From contig UQBX01000007.1 of NCBI GenBank assembly GCA_900539425.1, forward strand, positions 1 through 64,000: DNA of 64,000 nt. Reading direction: 5' to 3'. The position numbers were made by a program, and so were the translations under genes. Origin of the DNA: an uncultured Oscillospiraceae bacterium. Its GTDB lineage: Bacteria > Bacillota > Clostridia > Oscillospirales > Acutalibacteraceae. Shown here piece by piece: positions 59,846 through 64,000 of this stretch (the stretch's first letter is position 1; every line of letters begins with the position of its first letter). Under the pieces are notes generated by a model. It was not told where the DNA came from. It saw nothing but the letters and a program-made list of their open reading frames with translations, and did not search any database.

Positions 59846-61441
59846 TTAATGTATGTCTTCAAGCACTGCGTGAGCGCATTTTATACCGTCAACAGCGGCT
59901 GATACTATTCCGCCTGCGTAACCGGCGCCCTCTCCGCACGGGTAAACTCCGCGCACATTGCATTGGCAGAATTCATCGCGCAGAATACGAACACTGCTTG
60001 AACTTCTTGTTTCAGGGGCGGTCAGCACAGCGTCATAAAGGTTGAAGCCTTTCAGCTTCTTATCCATTTCAACTATTGCGCTTTTCATAGTAGCGGTAAC
60101 TTTCTGAGGCAGGCATCTGCTTATGTCGGTAAGGGTAACACCGGTAGGGCAGGTAGGCTCAACATTGCCAAGCTGTGTGCTTGCCCTGCCTGTCAGAAAA
60201 TCTCCGACGAGCTGAGCCGGGGCTCTGTAATCACTGCCTGCAAGTAAGAACGCGTTGTGTTCTATTTCTCGCTGATAATAAATTCCTGCAAGCGGGTGTT
60301 CACTCGGAAAATCTTTCGGCTCTATACCCACAAGCAGTGCGCTGTTGGCGTTCTTGCCGTCTCTTGCAAGTGAACTCATGCCGTTTACAATAACCCCGCC
60401 TTTTTCACTTGCCGCCGCAACCACCGTTCCGCCGGGGCACATACAGAATGTGTAAGCGCCTCTTTCATGCAGACCGTGGCAGGCAAGTTTGTAGTCTGCC
60501 GCACCAAGTTTCGGGTGGCCGGCAAATTTTCCGTACTGCGCTTCGTTTATAAGGCTCTGAGGGTGCTCTATTCTTGCGCCTACAGAAAACGGCTTCTGCA
60601 TTATCTCAATACCAAGATCGTAAAGCATCTCTACCGTGTCCCTTGCGCTGTGGCCTATCGCCATTATTACGCTGTCAGCCTCAATATCGAATCTCTCGCC
60701 GCGGCAGGAGTATGTTATTCCCTGAATGAATTTGTTGTAGACTATAAGCTTTTCAACTTTGCATTCAAGGCGTACTTCGCCGCCGAGTGCTTCTATCTTT
60801 TTTCGTATGTTCTTTACTACAACCGCAAGCCTGTCCGTACCTATGTGCGGCTTTGAGGAGTAAAGGATTTCTTCAGGTGCTCCTGCCTCGTAAAGTTCAA
60901 GCAGTACCTTTCTGATGAACGGGCTTTTTATTCCCGTAGTAAGCTTTCCGTCAGAAAAAGTGCCAGCACCGCCCTCGCCGAACTGCACGTTTGATTCTTC
61001 GTTTAAAACTCTCTCACGCCAAAACTTGTTAACGTCTTTCTGCCTTTCCTCTATCGCTTTGCCTCGCTCAAAAATTATCGGGCGCAGTCCTGCTTCGGCA
61101 AGTATAAGTCCCGCAAGCATTCCGGCAGGGCCGAAACCTACTATTACAGGTCTGAACTGCGAAACTCGTTTGTTCTCCGGCATTTCGTAGTGATACGGCT
61201 TTACTATTGATACCTTGTTCGATTTGCATTTCGAAACTATCTGGTTTTCGTCAAGCGATATTTCGCAGTCAACACTGTATGAAAAATGAACGTCGTCCTT
61301 TTTGCGTGCGTCAACACTTTTTTTATATATAGTAAGCTTAGTAATATACTTCTTATTTACTTTTAGTATTTTTGCCGCCTTGGCGCTCAGAATATCCTCG
61401 CTGTCGTCAAGTTCAAGCCTTATTTCGTTAATTCTTATCAT
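59846..61441 (-). CDS. FAD-dependent oxidoreductase (COG2509 type)
   Basis: A 531-residue flavoprotein with an N-terminal about 85-residue alpha/beta domain, then a FAD Rossmann motif VGFGPAGMLAGLILAEAG (near 107-124), and late GEGAGYAGGIVSAAVDG. It is annotated in relatives as an uncharacterised dehydrogenase; the substrate is unknown. Its start overlaps the upstream HI0933-like gene by 14 bp. Confidence 0.88.
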   Translation of the reverse strand: MIRINEIRLELDDSEDILSAKAAKILKVNKKYITKLTIYKKSVDARKKDDVHFSYSVDCEISLDENQIVSKCKSNKVSIVKPYHYEMPENKRVSQFRPVIVGFGPAGMLAGLILAEAGLRPIIFERGKAIEERQKDVNKFWRERVLNEESNVQFGEGGAGTFSDGKLTTGIKSPFIRKVLLELYEAGAPEEILYSSKPHIGTDRLAVVVKNIRKKIEALGGEVRLECKVEKLIVYNKFIQGITYSCRGERFDIEADSVIMAIGHSARDTVEMLYDLGIEIMQKPFSVGARIEHPQSLINEAQYGKFAGHPKLGAADYKLACHGLHERGAYTFCMCPGGTVVAAASEKGGVIVNGMSSLARDGKNANSALLVGIEPKDFPSEHPLAGIYYQREIEHNAFLLAGSDYRAPAQLVGDFLTGRASTQLGNVEPTCPTGVTLTDISRCLPQKVTATMKSAIVEMDKKLKGFNLYDAVLTAPETRSSSSVRILRDEFCQCNVRGVYPCGEGAGYAGGIVSAAVDGIKCAHAVLEDIH

Positions 61442-62558
61442 ATCCGCACTCTTTCGTTATGCTGTCAGCCGCGGTAATACCGCTGTGCCACGCAAAATCA
61501 AGATTATATCCTCCGCAGGAAAACTGCCTGTCCAGCAGTTCACCGCATAAATATATTCCTTTACTCTTTTTAGATTGGAAACTGTCTGTTTCGTCCATCG
61601 GTATTCCGCCGCTTGTTATTTGAGCAAAATCAAAGCCTTTGGTTCCTGTGATTATGAGCTGCCAGTTTTTTGCCGTCTTTGCCTGCGCAGCCGCGTTTTC
61701 CTGTCCTGCCTGTTTTTCAATTATGGCGCAAAGCTTTGTGCCCAAAATTCCTTTCAGGTTTCCGAATTCCTCTACGTGCCGCTTTATTTCGTTTTCGCTA
61801 AATTCGGGTATGAGATCAAGCACTGCCAGGCATTTCGGCTTTCTGCCGCTTGAAAATGCTTCTGATACCGCAGCTGATATATTCATTACCGCAATTCCCG
61901 AAAGTCCGTAATCGGTAAAAAGCACTTCGCCGTATTCATGCGCGGCTTCTTTTCCGTCTATAAGTATCTTTATTCCGCATCTGGCCCTTGTGCCCTTTAT
62001 TGCTCTCGGGTATTTGCTTGATGAGGTGAGCTGAACAAGAGCGGGAAACAGGGGAGTGACACTGTGACCGAGAGATTTTAGTATTGAGTAGCAGCTGCCG
62101 TCTGAACCAAGCGCGCTCTGCGCCTTGCCGCCCGCGGCAAAAACAACAAAGCTGCAATCAAAATCACCTCTCTCGGTTCTGACGGTAAAACCGTTTGGCT
62201 TTTTCAGAACCGTTTTTACGGCGCAGTCGGTTATTATTTTTATACCAAGCTTGTTACACTCGTCAAGCAAAACACTCAGCACGGTTTCCGCTTTAAGAGA
62301 GTAAGGATAGATCCTTCCCTCATCAAGCTCCTTTAGTATAAGACCTATGCTGCCGAAGAAATCTTTTACCTCGGCGCAGTGTTCAGCATTTTTGTTGGTG
62401 ATATTGCAGCGTCCGTTGCCTGTTGCAAGTATCTTTTTTCCGGGCGTATCAAGGCGCTCCAGAATACATACTTCAGTGCTGCTGTTATTTTGTTTAAGCC
62501 TCACGGCGCACGCGAGTCCGCTTGCTCCCGCGCCGATTATAATAACTTTTCTGTTCAT
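61428..62558 (-). CDS. HI0933/BaiN-like flavoprotein
   Basis: A 376-residue NAD(P)/FAD-dependent oxidoreductase with IIIGAGASGLACAVRL at the N-terminus, KKILATGNGRCNITN, and a C-terminal GGYNLDFAWHSG segment diagnostic of the HI0933 family. Some members are bile-acid 7-dehydroxylation reductases (BaiN) or aminoacetone oxidases; the substrate here is not determinable. It is coupled to the COG2509 gene. Confidence 0.9.
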   Translation of the reverse strand: MNRKVIIIGAGASGLACAVRLKQNNSSTEVCILERLDTPGKKILATGNGRCNITNKNAEHCAEVKDFFGSIGLILKELDEGRIYPYSLKAETVLSVLLDECNKLGIKIITDCAVKTVLKKPNGFTVRTERGDFDCSFVVFAAGGKAQSALGSDGSCYSILKSLGHSVTPLFPALVQLTSSSKYPRAIKGTRARCGIKILIDGKEAAHEYGEVLFTDYGLSGIAVMNISAAVSEAFSSGRKPKCLAVLDLIPEFSENEIKRHVEEFGNLKGILGTKLCAIIEKQAGQENAAAQAKTAKNWQLIITGTKGFDFAQITSGGIPMDETDSFQSKKSKGIYLCGELLDRQFSCGGYNLDFAWHSGITAADSITKECGYDKN

Positions 62559-62640
62559 AGCGGCTCCGATGTGTTTATATATGTTTGTAAATATAATATA
62601 TTAAATTATCAGTAAATGCAAACTTTTTTTACACAGGCTA

Positions 62641-62669
62641 TTGACTGTTGCCAAAAGATGTGATATAGT
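62641..62669 (+). promoter_or_regulatory. Promoter of rpmG-secE-nusG
   Basis: TTGACT, 17 bp, TATAGT with TGA extended -10. Confidence 0.7.
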
Positions 62670-62680
62670 ATCAATACCTC

Positions 62681-62710
62681 AAAAAGGGGTTAATTTTTTT
62701 GCCCTTTTTT
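62681..62710 (+). promoter_or_regulatory. Possible attenuator hairpin in the rpmG leader
   Basis: AAAAAGGG pairs with CCCTTTTT around a T-rich loop and is followed by T/A. A second small hairpin, AGCGG/CCGCT, lies at 62717-62737. The leader of about 100 bases precedes rpmG. Confidence 0.35.
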
Positions 62711-62779
62711 ATTATCAGCGGTTTTGTTCTTACCGCTAAGAGGGAGATTATATATCGAAATAAAAACGGAGGTGTTCAC

Positions 62780-62929
62780 ATGAGAGTTAAAGTTACTTTA
62801 GCTTGCACTGAATGCAAACAACGCAATTACAACACAATGAAAAACAAGAAGAACACACCGGACAGACTTGAAATGAATAAGTACTGCCCGTTCTGTAAAA
62901 AGCACACGCTTCACAGAGAAACCAAGTAA
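62780..62929 (+). CDS. rpmG: Ribosomal protein L33, zinc-binding form
   Basis: A 49-residue L33 with two CxxC pairs (CTEC and CPFC), the zinc-binding C+ form. The start at 62780 has GGAGG upstream; the open frame before it is not coding. It precedes secE and nusG as in many Firmicutes. Confidence 0.96.
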   Translation: MRVKVTLACTECKQRNYNTMKNKKNTPDRLEMNKYCPFCKKHTLHRETK

Positions 62930-62941
62930 CGGAGGATTAAA

Positions 62942-63328
62942 ATGGCAGATAAAAAGGCTTCAAATGCTGAAGAGAAGAAAAACGCCAAAACTGAAAAAGT
63001 TGACAGCACTAAAAAGTCTTCCTCCAAGGCAGAAAAGAAAAAGTCAAAGAAAAAGAATCCATTTAAATCCGCAGGCAAATTTTTCAAAAGCGTAAACGCA
63101 GAGCGTAAAAAAGTAGTTTGGCCCAAGGCTAAGGAGACTTTAAGAAATTCTCTTATTGTTCTTGTTGTAGTTATAATTCTGGGCGTAGCTATTTATGCAG
63201 TGGATTCGCTCCTTGCACTCAGCCTAAAGGGCGTTAAGCAGGCTGCAGAGCCCACAACCTCAGTTTCAGATACAGTTGATACAGATACAACTGCTGCAGC
63301 AGAAACTGAAACACAGGCGGCTGAGTAA
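62942..63328 (+). CDS. secE: Preprotein translocase subunit SecE
   Basis: A 128-residue SecE. A Lys/Glu/Ser-rich N-terminus of about 45 residues leads into the conserved amphipathic segment (ERKKVVWPKAKETLRNS) and one membrane helix (about 75-95). An unusual tail of about 30 Thr/Glu/Ala/Asp residues follows, making it longer than typical 60-75-residue Firmicutes SecE. It anchors SecYEG. Confidence 0.95.
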   Translation: MADKKASNAEEKKNAKTEKVDSTKKSSSKAEKKKSKKKNPFKSAGKFFKSVNAERKKVVWPKAKETLRNSLIVLVVVIILGVAIYAVDSLLALSLKGVKQAAEPTTSVSDTVDTDTTAAAETETQAAE

Positions 63329-63359
63329 TGCCGGAATTTAAATTTCGGAGGCTTATTTA

Positions 63360-63884
63360 ATGGAAGAAGCAAAATGGTATGTTGCCCACACTTTTTCAGG
63401 CTATGAGAATAAAGTTGCAAGCAACATAGAAACCGTTGTTGAAAACAGAAATCTCCATGACCTTATTCAGGAGGTTTCGGTTCCTACCGAAACAGTTGTT
63501 GAGATCAAGGACGACGGCACTAAAAAAGAAGTGGAAAGAAAGATTTTCCCCGGCTATGTCCTTGTGAAAATGGTTATGACGGACGATACCTGGTATGTTG
63601 TTAGAAATATCAGAGGCTGCACCGGCTTTGTAGGCCCGGAAAGCAAACCTATTCCTCTTACGGAAGAGGAAGTTCGCAAGCTCGGAGTTGAAAAGGTAAG
63701 CGTAAAGGTAAATTACGCAGCGGGCGATATGGTAAATGTTATAGACGGTCCGCTTGAGGGTTACTCCGGTACTGTTGAAAGCGTTGATACCGCAAACAAC
63801 AGCGTTCGTGTAATGATCTCTATGTTCGGCAGGGAAACTTCTGTTGAATTTGAGCTTGATCAGCTTGAAAAGGCAGAAGATTGA
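63360..63884 (+). CDS. nusG: Transcription termination/antitermination factor NusG
   Basis: A 174-residue NusG: N-terminal NGN domain (AKWYVAHTFSGYE, PGYVLVKMV, RNIRGCTGFVG) and a C-terminal KOW domain (GDMVNVIDGPLEGYSGTVESVD). It binds RNA polymerase and couples transcription to translation. GGAGG precedes the ATG. rplK begins 104 bp later. Confidence 0.97.
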   Translation: MEEAKWYVAHTFSGYENKVASNIETVVENRNLHDLIQEVSVPTETVVEIKDDGTKKEVERKIFPGYVLVKMVMTDDTWYVVRNIRGCTGFVGPESKPIPLTEEEVRKLGVEKVSVKVNYAAGDMVNVIDGPLEGYSGTVESVDTANNSVRVMISMFGRETSVEFELDQLEKAED

Positions 63885-63902
63885 TTATATTTTAGGTAAT
63901 TC

Positions 63903-63957
63903 GCGGCAATGCCGCTTATTATGCGCCGCAAGGCGCGTGGGAGGGGAGCGTTTCCCC
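63903..63957 (+). other. Three tandem GC-rich hairpins before rplK
   Basis: GCGGC-AAT-GCCGC (63903-63915), GCGCC-GCAA-GGCGC (63923-63936) and GGGGA-GCGTT-TCCCC (63943-63957) follow one another in the nusG-rplK gap. The stems are GC-rich in an otherwise AT-rich setting. They may be an L1-type leader site, an mRNA-processing element or a dispersed repeat. Confidence 0.5.
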
Positions 63958-63988
63958 GCCATACCACAATTTTTAGGAGGAAAAAATA

Positions 63989-64000
63989 ATGGCTCAAAAG
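63989..64000 (+). CDS. rplK: Ribosomal protein L11, first codons only
   Basis: ATG-GCT-CAA-AAG (Met-Ala-Gln-Lys) with TTAGGAGG upstream is the expected start of rplK after nusG. The window ends here, so the identification rests on gene order and four residues. Confidence 0.75.

Noticed and set aside
62930..62941. tRNA-Trp gene expected between rpmG and secE in some Firmicutes
   Set aside because: Only 12 bp separate the two genes.

Overview
The window looks like chromosome from an anaerobic, probably spore-forming Clostridia, most like the Ruminococcaceae/Oscillospiraceae. The evidence is a clostridial glgBCDA set with a GlgD subunit, the DapL lysine route, an alpha/beta-type small acid-soluble spore protein, YqfC/YqfD/YlbJ sporulation proteins, a single-cluster ferredoxin, Na+-translocating decarboxylase subunits, and AT-rich intergenic regions with A/T-rich sigma-A-type promoters. 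No rRNA, tRNA, insertion sequence, prophage or CRISPR array was seen. This is inferred from gene content, not from a database match.

Layout. 0-5.8 kb: leftward glycogen operon glgB-glgC-glgD-glgA. 6.0-12.3 kb: rightward run of a degenerate-receiver ANTAR protein, dapF, dapL, purC, purB and two membrane subunits of a Na+ decarboxylase pump. 12.3-14.8 kb: ylbJ-like gene divergent from yqfC-yqfD. 14.8-23.3 kb: D-glucuronate catabolism in two blocks (uxuA-uxuB, then uxaC-kdgK-kdgA) separated by lemA, a DUF2207 gene and a LOG-family gene. 23.4-28.2 kb: leftward nitroreductase, yfbR-like 5'-nucleotidase, aspS, hisS and mgsA. 28.3-32.7 kb: elongasome operon mreB-mreC-mreD-mrdA. 32.9-35 kb: polysaccharide deacetylase and prfB.

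35-43 kb: a zinc-ribbon/DUF2628 membrane protein, galU, a CPBP protease with a long hexapeptide repeat, tadA, a SASP gene, and an alpha/beta hydrolase / membrane-anchored MurF-like ligase / Ddl-like operon. 43-46 kb: GNAT, MATE and DUF1275 genes and a ferredoxin. 46-50 kb: Na/Pi cotransporter-PhoU fusion with a PhoB/PhoR-like pair. 50-54 kb: accessory stretch with two XRE regulators, an orphan acyltransferase, a DUF4190-like repeat protein and an Ltp-domain membrane protein. 54-58 kb: secreted or surface proteins (TcaA-like, Big2/beta-propeller, GH16). 58-62.6 kb: nucleotidyltransferase-fold protein, HAD phosphatase and two flavoproteins. 62.6 kb to end: rpmG-secE-nusG and the first codons of rplK.

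How it fits together: the genes cover storage glycan, cell-wall elongation, uronic acid use and phosphate uptake in a fermentative gut-type bacterium. The parts that are least explained by known systems are the membrane MurF/Ddl operon, the XRE/Ltp divergent pair with its paired operator, the ANTAR protein that has lost its phosphorylation site, and a set of membrane proteins sharing Q/N/Y/P-rich tails.
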